From positions 434,001 to 498,000 of the forward strand of contig JAKNDB010000109.1 of assembly GCA_024305405.1 (NCBI GenBank): DNA of 64,000 nt, given 5' to 3'. Shown piece by piece: positions 13,537 through 26,700 of the stretch (the first letter of the stretch is position 1; each line of letters begins with the position of its first letter). The position numbers and the translations under genes were made by a program. The notes under the pieces were generated by a model. The model had not been told where the DNA came from and did no database searches. It saw only the letters and a program-made list of their open reading frames with translations. The stretch is from Dirofilaria immitis (Eukaryota; Nematoda; Chromadorea; Rhabditida; Onchocercidae).

Positions 13537-14004
13537 ATTGCTAATGTCCAAGTCCAATAAGAAGAGAAAAGAATTTTATTTCCTATTTTTAAAGAAAAGA
13601 AATGATGGCAGGTATGTATCAAATTGAATCAGGTTTGGTCGATATCTGGCAAGAAATAATATGAACTGCAATCTACAAGTTATTTGTGAGCAAATTTCTT
13701 GATGCAATATATATCATGAATAAGGCAATTATTGATCATAGTTAGAACTAATGAAAGAAACTGAAGTATTTCGTTCCTTCTTATGATCATCACATAATAA
13801 GTAATATAGCAGAAGCTTTTTCTTCTTCGCTCCTTTGCTATAATTTTAATCAGTGGCACCAAACGATCGTTTGAAACTTAAAAGAAATTTCAAACTGTTT
13901 TAACAAATGCCTCATATAATTAACTATAAATTGCAACAAATTTTCAAAAATTTACTTGATAAGGAACGAAAAATTTCCTCGAGAAATGAACATGTTGATT
14001 TGGA
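13537..14004. other. 3' flank of coq-8
   Basis: This is the downstream side of the minus-strand coq-8 gene. I see no convincing coding signal; a 60-codon minus ORF at 13680-13862 has no recognisable features. Confidence 0.5.
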
Positions 14005-17000
14005 TCATTTATCGATATTGATGTCTTCGACGCTGGCATTATCACCAAATTTGTACTCATCATAGATTTGTTCGAATAAGGCACCACATGCAACAATCGC
14101 CTTCAATTTCGATGCCAACAAAAATGATCCAGAAAGCTTTCGATGCAATGAATAGATTTCATCGGGCGGTGATATCAGACGATGTTTTAACATCACCGGA
14201 ATCAATGCGTGAATTCTTTTCGTTACATTCTGGAATTTCATAAATTTTTGGTGGCTTCCAACATTTCAAAAATAGATAATCACGTTTTGGCAATAAGCAT
14301 TAAAATTCACTGAAATTCATCGAAATCCGTGACAAAAACTTAATGAATTTTTGTGAATCTTAATTTTTCTGAGAATTCAAACAGTCATTTTCTTTCAGAA
14401 ATGAAACAGCACTGTATTTAACCTGGAATATGTTGTAATAAATGAGGACTACGAAGAGCAAACAAATCTTTAAATTCTTTATATTTTTAAGGCCTAAACC
14501 TGTTTCGAGAAATCGTATGGAGCTGTAGATGCTAGCGTCTCACCCAGAATACTGATTGACTCACAATGAGCATCCTCCATAATCTGTAGCAATATTTTAT
14601 GAATGAAACATAGACTTTTGGAATATTAATTTTACATTAACATATATAATGCAAAGATATACAAATATTGGATTACACAACTACCTTTGATTCGTAGCCC
14701 GAAAGAAAACCAATCTTTCTCGAATATTCCAGCATCTGTAAATGAAGCAGTTCATATCACCTTAAACATATCTAATGTCCAATTAAACAGGATTTTACAA
14801 ATTAAATTTGGATACAGAGATTTTAAGAAAACGCTTACTTTATCCCTGTCATTATCATAAGCAGCACGAATAATGTTCATATACTGATCAACAAATTTTT
14901 TGGGATATGAACGTGAAGCTCCAAAATCCAGAAGAATTAACCTGGGACCACTTCCAGTCGGATGCTTGCCAAGATAGAAATTAGACCAGTTTGGATCAGT
15001 CTGAAAGATATCAACTAATAATTTGCATTTTAAAAGTTTCAAATAATGATAATGCAAGAATACTGATAAGATTTCGAATAACTAAATGCATAAATGAAAT
15101 AATTCATGATTCATAGGACAAAAAATTTTAAATTGAAAACAAAATGACTGTTCCTGAAGACACAATGAGACTTGTAATAAACGAATTATCATAAAAATTT
15201 GGAAATAAAACCAAATTTGCAGAGATTATTAGTTGATAAATCATTTAATATCACGAATAAAACATGAACAAACACAATTACCTGCATAAACCTCCACACG
15301 AAAATCTCGCGGAGACAAAGCTCGATAAATTTAGAAGCGATATAATCCCGAACTTCTTGCGGCTCATCCATACATTTGTCAACAGGAATACCTTCCACAT
15401 ACTCTGTCGTCAATACATGTGTTGTACTTAAATCATCAATCACCTAAAATTATCAATTATTGGATCATTTGTGAAATGAAATTTTACGTAAACGATTGAT
15501 ACCCAATAAAGTATAGAACAGTTTGATATGCTATTATTTCAATATCTCAATACATTGTGTCTGCTTTCAGGTATAATGTACAAGGTGACACATTAAGCAA
15601 TCAGAGAAAGCATAAAAAAGAGACTGCGTAAAAAGATTTTAATTCTGAAATTATCTTCCAACTCCCTAACTCATTTCTTTTTCGAAAGATTTTCACCCGT
15701 TTCAAATTTATTCCAATTAAAACCACGTAGCATATTTTCATAATAAAGAAAACTTTTAAAAAACTAGTGAGTGAAACATTTCAAAAACAACATTAACTGC
15801 AAACTTTGGGAATATAAAAGTGTTCGTCATTGGCCAGCAAACGTTGAAATTCTTTTATAGCACGTGCCTCACGTTCGTAATCGCATTCCAATTTTAATTC
15901 TTTTCTTGACACCTAAATTTTAAATATGCAACTAACAACAGCTATGAAAGATTCCGAAGCGAGACACTGGTCCGAGACTTATCCTTTAATCTAGATTCAA
16001 AATCTTTTAGTCAAAATGTCGCATTCCATCCTAATAAAATTAAACGAAATTTACCGCTGCGAAATTTTCAAGATGAAGACCTTTGGGGAAAAATTTCCAT
16101 AGCTCAGTATTGTCACTAAATTATCAATATCTGAGTCAATGCCGGCTGATACTCCAGGATACTGAATTTTTAGCGCAACCTTCTCTCCATTAGGCAACCA
16201 GGCCTGGTGAACCTATAACTTGAGAATGAAAGATCATATTGTTATTCTATCAAGAATAAGACCGTATAAACAATACATCTAAAATAAATTAAATTAACTC
16301 TAAAACTAAGAAAAAAGTGTTGAGAAAATTTTTAACCTGTCCAATGGATGCTGCCGCAAACGGAATATCCTCGAATCTTCTGAATTTATCACGCCAGTTG
16401 TCACCAAATGAGTCACGCATTTGACGATGAACTTGCCATAAAGGCATGAAATCAGCACTGTGCCGAACACGTTCAAATATTTTAAGTAACGTTGGCGAAA
16501 TCAGATCCGAATCTAAAATTTGAGTTACTCATGTGAATCAAACTATTATAAAGATATTAAATTCTTATTTTCCATAAAAAATATCTGATTGTAGTACTAA
16601 CATGAGTTATTTGTATTTGCAAATACACTTCAAGTTACAAATGCAAGACTAATAAATTTAAAGGTTTTGATGAACGAAATGTTGAAGAATAAAACCTTGT
16701 ATACTGAGCATTTGACCTAATTTTAATGCAGCACCACGTACTCTGCACAGAGTACGTACAATCTTCTCAGCATTCGCCTCCGTCAAGAAAGGATTTTCGG
16801 TAGCAGAGGTATTACTGGTATCAGTCGAAGAATTTGTACGCTAAAATTATCCCACTTCAAAATTATGACTTTCACTTAAAAGTTCCAACAATGAACAACT
16901 GCAATTTTAAATCTCGAACTAACGGTAGTTTACTTTATTAAATCCTAGTGTACGTCTGCTAACTTCCGCAGCTGCACCAACAGCAAGGCTCACTCCAAGC

Positions 17001-18059
17001 TGACCAAACTGAGCAAATCTTGCTATACGTGAGCTCGGTACTTTTCTCCCCGATTTTTAGTACTTAAGGATTCCATTTCCATAGCTTTCAACTGGTATCC
17101 CTGAATATATATTTTGTTTTTAATTCCGAATGATGTAATACTATGGATCATGCAAACAGAAGGCATCGAAGTCAAACCTCTGGTAAACGTGGTTCATAAT
17201 ACTTTGGTTTCGGAGAAACTGTTGATGAAACAGTAACTTCATTCTTCCTAAAAAAAAAAAAAAAGAACCTAGTAAGATAAAATTCGTTTCAAACATCGAA
17301 TGTATTTGGATTAGAATGATAAATTATAGGACGAATGATTTACCTTAAAACATCATTAATCACTATCCCCGCATTTTCGAAAGCTTGTTTTCTGTTTGAC
17401 CGCTTGTCATCATTTCTTCCAAATTTGTTGTCAGAGGTATTCGAAGTCCCAGCTTTCTATGTAACAATATTTTAGCTACAAGATTTGTTATGAATTAAGA
17501 ACTAAAATTAATTTTTCGAACAAATTTCTGGAAAGAAAATTTACTTCATAGTAAGTTTGACGTGTAAGATCCGATGAATCATCAGGAGTTGTGTCCGATA
17601 TCGTGTAACCTGCCGTACCTGCAACCATAACTCAGAAACTTTTTTGCCATCATTATCATCTATATCACAAAAAAGAAATTTTAGATATTTGCATTCATCG
17701 CAAAAATTAATACCAACCAGGATATATCCCTCTGCTAGCAAGTTTCGCGATTTCCTTATACCGGCGGAAACGGTTTGAGTACGTCCAAAAGATCGTAACA
17801 TTTGTCGAGTGTCCAATTTCCACCTCTTTAAGTAATTCCTTTTCATTTCACAAATAACTAAATAGCCATGTAAATTATTTCAAAATCCAAAATGAAATGA
17901 ATATTAGTTAAGTATATTTATACTATCCTAGGGAAATACATATGAGGAATTTACTTGAAATCGAAATTTCGAATTTCGTAGCCCAACTGACTGCGCACCA
18001 AAAATACGAAATGTATTGATTAATGAACCGAATTCATCTTTCCAGGAATTGCGATTCAT
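14005..18059 (-). CDS. coq-8: COQ8/ADCK3-type UbiB atypical kinase
   Basis: Exons on the minus strand: 17955-18059 (ATG at 18059), 17718-17857, 17545-17659, 17344-17456, 17178-17247, 16934-17100, 16696-16840, 16337-16512, 16055-16212, 15805-15912, 15282-15443, 14839-15000, 14685-14735, 14500-14583, 14005-14229. From the KxGQ exon onward the phases join. Family hallmarks: [14 protein letters not shown] (KxGQ), [14 protein letters not shown] (Ala-rich loop with the AAAS signature), [10 protein letters not shown] (catalytic Lys), [19 protein letters not shown] (DFG), and the C-terminal [14 protein letters not shown] and [11 protein letters not shown]. Known role: an inner mitochondrial membrane ATPase/kinase-like protein that supports the CoQ synthesis complex. 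The N-terminal 100 or so residues are weakly conserved and uncertain. Apparent single-base frame breaks lie near 16097 (T run), 17045 (A run), 17643 and 17845 (A run); I interpret these as sequence errors. The gene is divergent from intersectin. Confidence 0.93.
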
Positions 18060-19136
18060 CGCTTGTCTTTTTCTGGGTCTTAATGTAAAAACAAGAAATC
18101 ATGAAAACTCAATTTAAAACAAATTTAGAAATGACTTTTATTAAATTACTAATCATCAGCCTGAAACAAATTTATATAAGAGTCAAAAATTTGTATAATA
18201 AAAGCATACCATAGAATTGTTAAGTAATCCAGGTGAAAAATCAGTCAGTACAAGAATAGAGTGATTTAAATTAAAATCTGTCGCAACATTCGTAGAACAT
18301 TGCCTGAAAATTAAAAAGCACTCATCAAAATTGAAAAGATGCTAACTGTATTGTAGCGAAGAAAAGATGCTAACTATATTGTCTCGAGAATCTTTTGACG
18401 ATTGACAAAAACGAAAACAACTTCGTTCAAAATTTCATAAAATCGACAAGCAACATAAACTTAAATTATGTCATACAAAATTTTAAATGATTCTAAATAG
18501 ATTAAAAAAAATTCTGCAGCCTTTCCACTTGAAACATTTAAAAAGTAAAAGAATAATTTGCAAAAATAAGTGCCTAATAAGATAAAACCATTCAATGATT
18601 AAATCTATGCCAATATACCTAAATGTGATTATTATTAAGAAATGAAAAATTATATACAATATGAAATAGTAATTCGTAAAAGGGTAAAAAAAAAATTATC
18701 TGAAAGAACAATGTTAGACGAGAAAAAATTTTGTTTTATCATTATTCGAATAAAAATAAAGAGAAATGACAAAGCGATACGATTGGCCTCAATTATTTGT
18801 TTGAAATATTCTAAAAATTTATGTAAATAAATGTCTGCTGCATCATTTTCATTTATATGATTTTACATTAAATTTAACTAAATTTTAAAATTTGCATGCA
18901 TTTTCCCATTTTTGTTTAATAGTGGTCGTCGAAACTTTGCAATGCATTCATCTGTCATTTTAAGATGACGAATCAGTTTCAGTTGGCCTCGAGAGTATGC
19001 GCTAAAAGTATCTCACCCGTTCATTTCATTACATTTTTTATCGACTAATTTCTTGCTCTCTTCTTTTCTCATTCCTTCTTTCCTCCTTTTCTTTCTTACT
19101 TCAATTATTCCTTACGAGATTCATTATAGCATGCAT

Positions 19137-19215
19137 ATATAGATATATATATATATATATATACACATACACACATACATACATATATAATATATACATA
19201 CACAGACATATACAA
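19137..19215. repeat. TA/CA microsatellite
   Basis: A (TA)n run of about 12 units followed by interrupted ACATACAC units. Confidence 0.9.
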
Positions 19216-20763
19216 ACATGCGTGAGGTATTTTTAAGCTAGTTAGAAGTTGTGGAAAAATTCGTTAGACTGAATCATGTCGTTTTTTTATAGATTTGTTA
19301 ATTGCTTATTTCAGTCTATTGTCTTTTAATTACGTCTAATTCTCTGACAAGTAGTGTTTTGAAACTTTTAAAAACTTCCCTTCGTCGATGACGCCACGTA
19401 AATCACGTGATTAGATGAAAAGCGGCAATTGATAAATATGTCCTTGTTAAAACGGAAAGATTTTATATCACTATCGAATAAGTATATTCATCATATCAAT
19501 CGGAAATATTTGATACTGAATAAAGTTTTTTTTCTAATATTCTCCAGTAAAATAATCAACTGTTCTTTTTTTCTTATCATAAGTTATCAAATAGATAGGT
19601 GTTTCAAATATTATTTCGATACATAAATTATTTTATGCCATTTTGACAAATTCATGCGCTTAATATGTATACATACACTAACATTTTAATAGCTAAGAGG
19701 AAAACTTCAGCACTGAAAGATCAAACTTTAAAAAAACTCTCGAAAAAAATGAATACGACTCTACCAAGAGAGATCAATTTTGAAGCAGTGGGAACAACAG
19801 AAATTAACGTTAGAAATTGACGCATGCTTTGTGTGTTACATGACAATTTCCAATTTCAAGTTCTCGATTAAATTGTGATAGTCGAGATCTGTTTCTGGAA
19901 TTTTCGTTGCGGTTATTTGCGTTACGTGGTAGTTATTAACGACAAATGATTTGGCTAGGCGGACATTTAATGGAAAAGAAAGGAAATGATTTCTCGCATT
20001 AATGATAATGAGAAATTCGGCTGGCATATTGGAATGATATATTATTGCTTTTTTTTCATCTTAATATCAGAAATAAATTAAACACACATAGTTGAGAGAA
20101 TTCGAATTAAAAAGAGTGCAAACACATATTATTATTATCATGTATTATTTGCGTTATTTAGATATTAAGGCTATTTGTTTTTTCTGCTATTTCTGACTTT
20201 CTGTATTAGGATGAACAAGGCAGTCATGTAATCCTAACGAATAATAAACAAGAATCTAAGGAATTTTGAAGGAACGAGAAATGAGAGAATTATATCTCGG
20301 CACTTTTTTGATTTCAAGAAAAAATTTCTGCTTGATTCATCGAAATAATCTAATCGATTAATGAAATAGATAAAAATGATTTAACAATTAATATTATTGG
20401 ATCATTTTCAGGAATATATTGATCTATAGATAGAGCTATATTCGTAATGGCACGATATGTGATGTTGTGCCATCTATTCAATAATTGATTTGCTTTTTCG
20501 GGCTAACATAGGCTTAGATGATGTAATCGTTTATTATCTCTAAACTGTTAAATGTAGGAGAATGATTAGGAATAAAAGCATTATAAATCGTTTTATGTAT
20601 TTACTTTACTACTTTCATTTATGATATGTTTTAGCATATAATCTGTTTGATATAAATTTTTATATACAGACTTTTTTTTAATGAATGGTTTCTTTAAACA
20701 TTCATGAATGCATAAAGTCGATGAATGCAATTTTAAAAATTACATTTTAATTAATTTTATCTC

Positions 20764-20776
20764 TTTTTTTTAGACA
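20764..20776 (+). promoter_or_regulatory. Probable spliced-leader acceptor for intersectin
   Basis: A run of T followed by TTTAG lies three bases before the ATG at 20777. No start codon is available in frame upstream. This arrangement is typical of trans-spliced nematode mRNAs. It could instead be the cis acceptor of a non-coding first exon. Confidence 0.5.
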
Positions 20777-23700
20777 ATGAGTGACACATCGTGGGTAATA
20801 ACTGAAACGGAAATGCGAGAAAATGATATCCAGTTCTCGTCGCTTAATCCGGTGAATGGATTCGTTTCCGGTGAACAGGCGAGGCCTTTATTTATGAAGT
20901 CCGGTCTTTCACCAGCTGTTTTGGCTCAAGTATGGCATTTAGCTGATTACAGCAAGGTAAGGACATTTTTTTTGTTAAATATTCATTAGATTTGCATTAT
21001 GATTACTTCGAGGAAAAATTTTTCGGGAAAAAAAAGGTGAATTCAGTAATTCTTGTGTTCCGTTCGATAAAATCGGTCAGATTTTACAGGATGGTAAAAT
21101 GGATCGATTTGAATTTTCGATCGCTATGCATTTGATTCGTGCAGTATTAGCTGGTGCAGCATTGCCGCCAACTCTGCCAGTCTCCTTAAAGGTATTTTGC
21201 GGGTTTTTTCCTGGATTAGTTTTAGATTAATTCTGAATTAAAATTTTTAATAAATAAAAGTATCATATTCTCTCGTGTGCAGCTGTTTTTCGTATCATTC
21301 ACTGACTCATTTTTTATAGCCTCCGATAGTAATAACTCCGTCATATCCGCCAATGATTGCCCAAACACCAATGATTAGGCCAGTAATGGCTTATGGTGGA
21401 GTCCCGCCAACAACACCAAATTTGATGGCGTCTGGAAAGATACAAGGTGATTGGACTATACCACATCATAACAAACTAAAATATTGCCAACAGTTCAATC
21501 AGCTCGACAAAAGCAGAATCGGATCACTTAGTGGTGTTCATGCAAGGTAATTTTTGTTAAACATTCTAAATACCACATATTATTACGTAATGTTGCTTCA
21601 AAAAAATTTGTCATTTGATTTCAAAAAGACTTTTATGCAGAACCCAGTTTCCTTTTTTTTTTTAATGTATTAAGAATAGACCTTGTCTGATGATAAAAAC
21701 ACTGCTTCGATTATTTATTTCAGAAATATTTTGGCGCAAAGCCAGTTGCCGAATTCTGTATTAGCTGAAATCTGGAATTTATCAGATTACAACAAAGATG
21801 GACGCCTTAGTGTAGAAGAATTTTGTGTTGCTATGCATTTGATTGACTCAGTCAAGGTACTAGTTTTTATTTTTCAACATTTAATGAATGATAAATATAT
21901 TAAAACACTTAACTTGACTAACGATTTAATTGCTTGTATTTCTCTCTTTATAATGGAAACATGATTTTCAGGCTGGTTATTTACTTCCAAAAACTCTTCC
22001 ACCTGAGTTAGCAACTCACTGTTCACGATCCGTTTCTGATTCACCAGTACTTGATCCGAACGCACCTCCTGCGCAGAAAATTCAAATACCGAAAACATTT
22101 GAGGATAAGCGCCGAGACAATTACGATCGTGGCCAGGCAGAATTGGATCGACGTCGTCAGGCACTTCGTGAAGAGGTTTATACCTAAATTGATAGTGGAA
22201 CTTTGTTGGAGCAGTGCGGGATCTTCTGAAATACTTCTCTGATTTTGGGTAATCACTACATTGTATTTTTAGGAAGAAAGACGTCGTGCAGAATTTGAGA
22301 AAAAGAAAGAGAAATGGCAGAAAAAGAGGGAACGAGAGAGGAGGAAGCTGAACGGAAACGTCAGGCTGAACGTGAAGCGGAATTGGAACGTGAGCAGAGA
22401 CGCGAAGAAGCTCGTCTAGCAGAAGAAAGGCGTATTTTGGCAGAAAAAGAGGAAGCTAGGAAAGAAATGGAAAGGCAACGAAAAGCTGATTTAAATGCTA
22501 TACGAATTCGAGAAATCAAAGTAAGACGTGTGTTAACCTAGGTAAAAAATTACTGAGAGCAGAAATTTTCGATGTGTTATTAGGTATGTCCCTAAAATTT
22601 GGAAATTATTAATAGAGATGGAAGAATGTTGATATGAACAATGCATTTTATAATGTATTTTTGTGGATTTAAAGAATTTTGCAAAATTTTAGGCGCAACG
22701 CCAAAATGAAGTGGATATGACCTTGGAACGACAGCAACGTCAGAAAAGTTTATCCTTTCAGCTTCAAGCTCTCGATGAAAAGTCAACAGACTTGAACACT
22801 AACATTACACAAGTATTTTACACGTGTTATTTCTGTTACTTTTATCATTCGTCTTTTATGGTTTTGTTGTTTTGTAACGAAAAACATGATTTGATGGCGA
22901 AGTTTATGTTCTGCAATATATTGTGCTATATGGCACGGTGTTGAGGAGTTATTTTATCCATTTTTAGTTAGAAGTTAAAAAATAGCTAGTATTTCAATCA
23001 GGTTTAACATTTTGTGATTCCTATCGCCTTTCTTGTTTATTCCCAATTTTTTTTTTTCATAATATCTGTTTTAAATATTCAATATCGTTTTATTTTTCTT
23101 TACTTCTCTAAAATCTTAATGTATTTTATAGGCAAGGGATCTAATTGTCGGTATAACAAAAAGAAATAGAAGCAATGAAAGTCAAACGTGATGAAAAAGC
23201 AGAGAGGATTCGATCACTAGAATTAACAAAACAACAAGTAAATTAAAGCAGCTAAATTTCCTTCTGTTCGAAATGAAATTCTCTGAGGTTTCAAAAGTTT
23301 GGGGCTGTGGAGATACCATATTTAGCAAAAGGTGTTTATTTCAAGTGTTCAGAACTATTCATTACCTGTTCTCAGATTTCCAGAATGGCCTGTAGGTGAT
23401 TTGAGAATTTTGAGATTAATCGAAGTAGAAAATGAGTGAAATTTTCAGTTAAGCGTACAGTATGAACGATTGGCGCACGAAAGTCTCCAAATGCAGGTTG
23501 AATGCCGTAATCGAGCCCAAAAAGCTGAAGATCTTGAACAGGCAAAAATACGAAACAATCTCTGATTGCCCATCTCTCTGCTTTGAATAAACAACTGAAG
23601 GATGCAAATGAACGAGCAAAGGTTCAGCAACAGTTAGTCACGAAGGTAATGACATTTTACTGTTTCTCCGAATTTTTTTATTCGACTATTATGTCTTCTT

Positions 23701-26700
23701 TGCTTGAAAAAGGAATAAGATTTTAGAAAGCGGAAGAATTGAATGAATGTGCTTTGAAACTGACCCAACTTTCAACGTTGCATTCTCAGTTATACGAACA
23801 AATCAAAAGTTTGAAGCCAAAAGTAAACACTATGGTTTCGGGACAAAATGGTGATGTGCCGAGTGCTGTGCCAACATCCTTGTCGAATCACTCGGTTAAC
23901 AAATCTCCATCAGTCGATTTGAGTACGTTTTATAATTATCAACTAGTCTTTATCAGTTATGAATTATCATGTATGTGATTTTGTTTTTAATGAGTTTCTT
24001 GGATTACAGTTGTTTGAAAATAGTCTGTTTATAGAAACTGTTACAAATGGAGCAGTGCAACAGTTTTCTGTACCGAATAATTCATTACCAAAAGGAAATG
24101 GTGCTACTGGTGCAGTGAAGTATCGTGCATTGTATGAATTCACTGCGCGTTCAGGTGTATTTTTCAAAACTTTATTACTTTTTATTTATTCTCGCGTTTT
24201 TTGTTTTCGTATGTAACACACTGCATTATATTTTGGCTTTATGCATATACATATATGTTCTGACGTTTTGATCTTTATATTCGTTTTCTAATATATTATG
24301 CTTTAACATATAACATTCACTTTTGACTTTTAGTTTAGAAATAATTTTGAGACAGTTTGACTGGATTTTTTTGTAGATGACGAGCTTAGTTTCCAACCAG
24401 GAGATGTTATACTTGCATTTGAAAATCATGCCGCGGAACCCGGCTGGTTAGCTGGACAGATGCGAGACAAAGTGGGATGGTTCCTGTAGCATTTGCCGAA
24501 CCAATGGTACCTGTCAGTGTTGTTCCTACGCAGGTAGTACTTTAATGTCCTAGTAGCTCAGTTGCTGTTTAATTTCTGTCGTTCTGCCATTATTTATTTA
24601 ATAACTGAATTGGGTTCGAGATATGCTGTTTTAGCCGCCGCAGACAATATCATCGGTGACAACTTCTCCTTCAAGTGAACCATTGCAGAGTATTGTAGAG
24701 GAACCGGTCGCCTCAGTTGTTAAATCAACTTCAGGATCTTTCGGTGTTCCGCCATCAGGTAAATATTTTTATTGCCGTTTTTTCTTGTAGCATTCGATAG
24801 ATTCGAAATAAGTGTACGAGTTCTTCGCAGATTCTGCAGAATCTTTTATTTGTCGGTTTTTTTTTTTATCTTGCTATTATCCATTTTTCTCTTCAGAGCA
24901 AGAAAAACAGTTGCCGGTTCTGGGAGCAGCAATTGCGCTGTATCAGTGGAAAGCAAGAAATGATAACGAGTTGAGTTTCTCGAAAGGAGATACCATCGAA
25001 ATTCTGGAGCAACTGGAAATGCGTTGGAAGGTTAGATGTTAAGTAGCGAATGCAGAATTAATTGCTAAAAATTTCTTATAACTTTAGTGACGATAAAAAA
25101 CGTAGACATCAGAATTGCCGGATGAAAGAACTATCAATATGGATATTGGTTCGACAGAAAATAAATATTTACTCAAGCACCATAGAATTATAGGTTTAGT
25201 ATATTTTAGAAGACTAAGTTCTGTGAATTAGACTTAAAATTTTTGCGATTTCGTCATCTACTTAAAGTATCTCTGGTTATTTTGCGTTTTTAGGGTCGTA
25301 ATAAATCTGGTGCAGTTGGTTGGTTCCCTAAATCGTATGTATCAATGTCAAGTGGAGATGGTAAATCCGATTTGAAGGACAATTTAACAAAAGACCAAGT
25401 TGAAAAGTCAAAAGAATCCATCATAAAGGATGTTTCTGTGCCTTCATCTACTCCAACTGGTGCAGTATATGATGTTGTTACAGGTTGGTTTTTGTTTAAT
25501 CCTCTGATTTTCTTTTTAAAATATAACGCATAATGATTTTGATTCACATATATACTTTATTAAAGTAGACTTCCAAGTCGTTGATTGTAATCTTTAAAAT
25601 ACCGTTATTTAATTCTATAGCAGAAACACCGGCTGAATCGACATCAGGCGAATGGTATGTGGCACTGTATGATTTTCAAGCAATGGAACCAACAGATCTC
25701 GATTTGCATGCTGGTGATCGTATTTTTGTTACGGAAGCAATCAATGAGTGGTGGAAAGGAACTTGTAATGGACGAGATGGGATTTTCCTGCAAATTATGT
25801 GCAAAAATGTCCATCTTCGTCGGGTGAATCACAAGCAGGTAGGGTTTGTTGTTCTTGAAAATGTTACGATTATGCTTTTTTTCTTTTGTTTTTAAAGTAA
25901 GTATTGTTATTATCAAATTTTGTTGCGGATATAATTTATCTGCAACAAAATTTTGCTTTCGTTAAAAACAAATTTAGAAGGTACAGATTTGGGTACAGGC
26001 AAAGCTATTGCTGATTTCGAAGCCACTGCTGAAAATCAGTTATCGCTTAAAGTTGGTGATGTGGTGAAAATCCAAAGCAAATCATCTTCTGGTTGAGTGG
26101 CAAGGCGAGGTAAATTGTACACTTCTTTCTAGAATTGTCTAACTTACTCACTCCCATTTTCTCTTCTTTTATTAGTTCTAAATTAAAATTTCTAGTTGAA
26201 TTGTAATGATATTTTGAACTTTTTAATAGGATGAAAAGAGGAACCATCGGTAAATCTTGAAATTAATAAAAAATCATCTTTCTGAATTCTCTCTAGTGAC
26301 TTAACTGAAATTGGAATTTTGAACTGAGTCATAGTTTGGAATTGGAGAAGATTAAAGAATGGATTAGTTTTTAGTTGTACTTCCAGCTTCAATTTCAAAT
26401 ATTAATAGTGAAATTTTTTCAGATTGTTTCGGATAGTGGAACTAAAAAAGTGGTTGGTTCCCCGGCAATTATGTGGAGATATTGAGTAGAAATGAATTGA
26501 AGGCAGAAGCATTGTATGATTATCAAGCGCAGCGTGATGACGAATTATCTTTCAAAGCCGGTGATATCATAATAGTCACTGATCAGAGTGATGGCGAATG
26601 GTGGAAAGGCCGTCTACTCAATGAAAAAATGCTCCTGACGCACTTTTTCCGGGAAATTATGTTCAGTTGCGGTAAGTTTTTTGTTTTTCCAATCTTTTGC

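Larger units (their letters stand above)
18060..20776. other. Divergent intergenic region between coq-8 and intersectin
   Basis: It must hold the promoters of both flanking genes. No conserved ORF is visible; short ORFs at 18642-18830, 19429-19626 and 19836-20027 lack domain features. The segment at 18930-19020 and 19370-19430 is less AT-rich. A TA/CA microsatellite occupies 19137-19215. I could not identify a defined core promoter. Confidence 0.5.

Noticed and set aside
22041..22256. Minus and alternative-frame ORFs over the intersectin coiled coil
   Set aside because: They are shadows of the phase-consistent coding frame 21972-22175 and 22273-22520.
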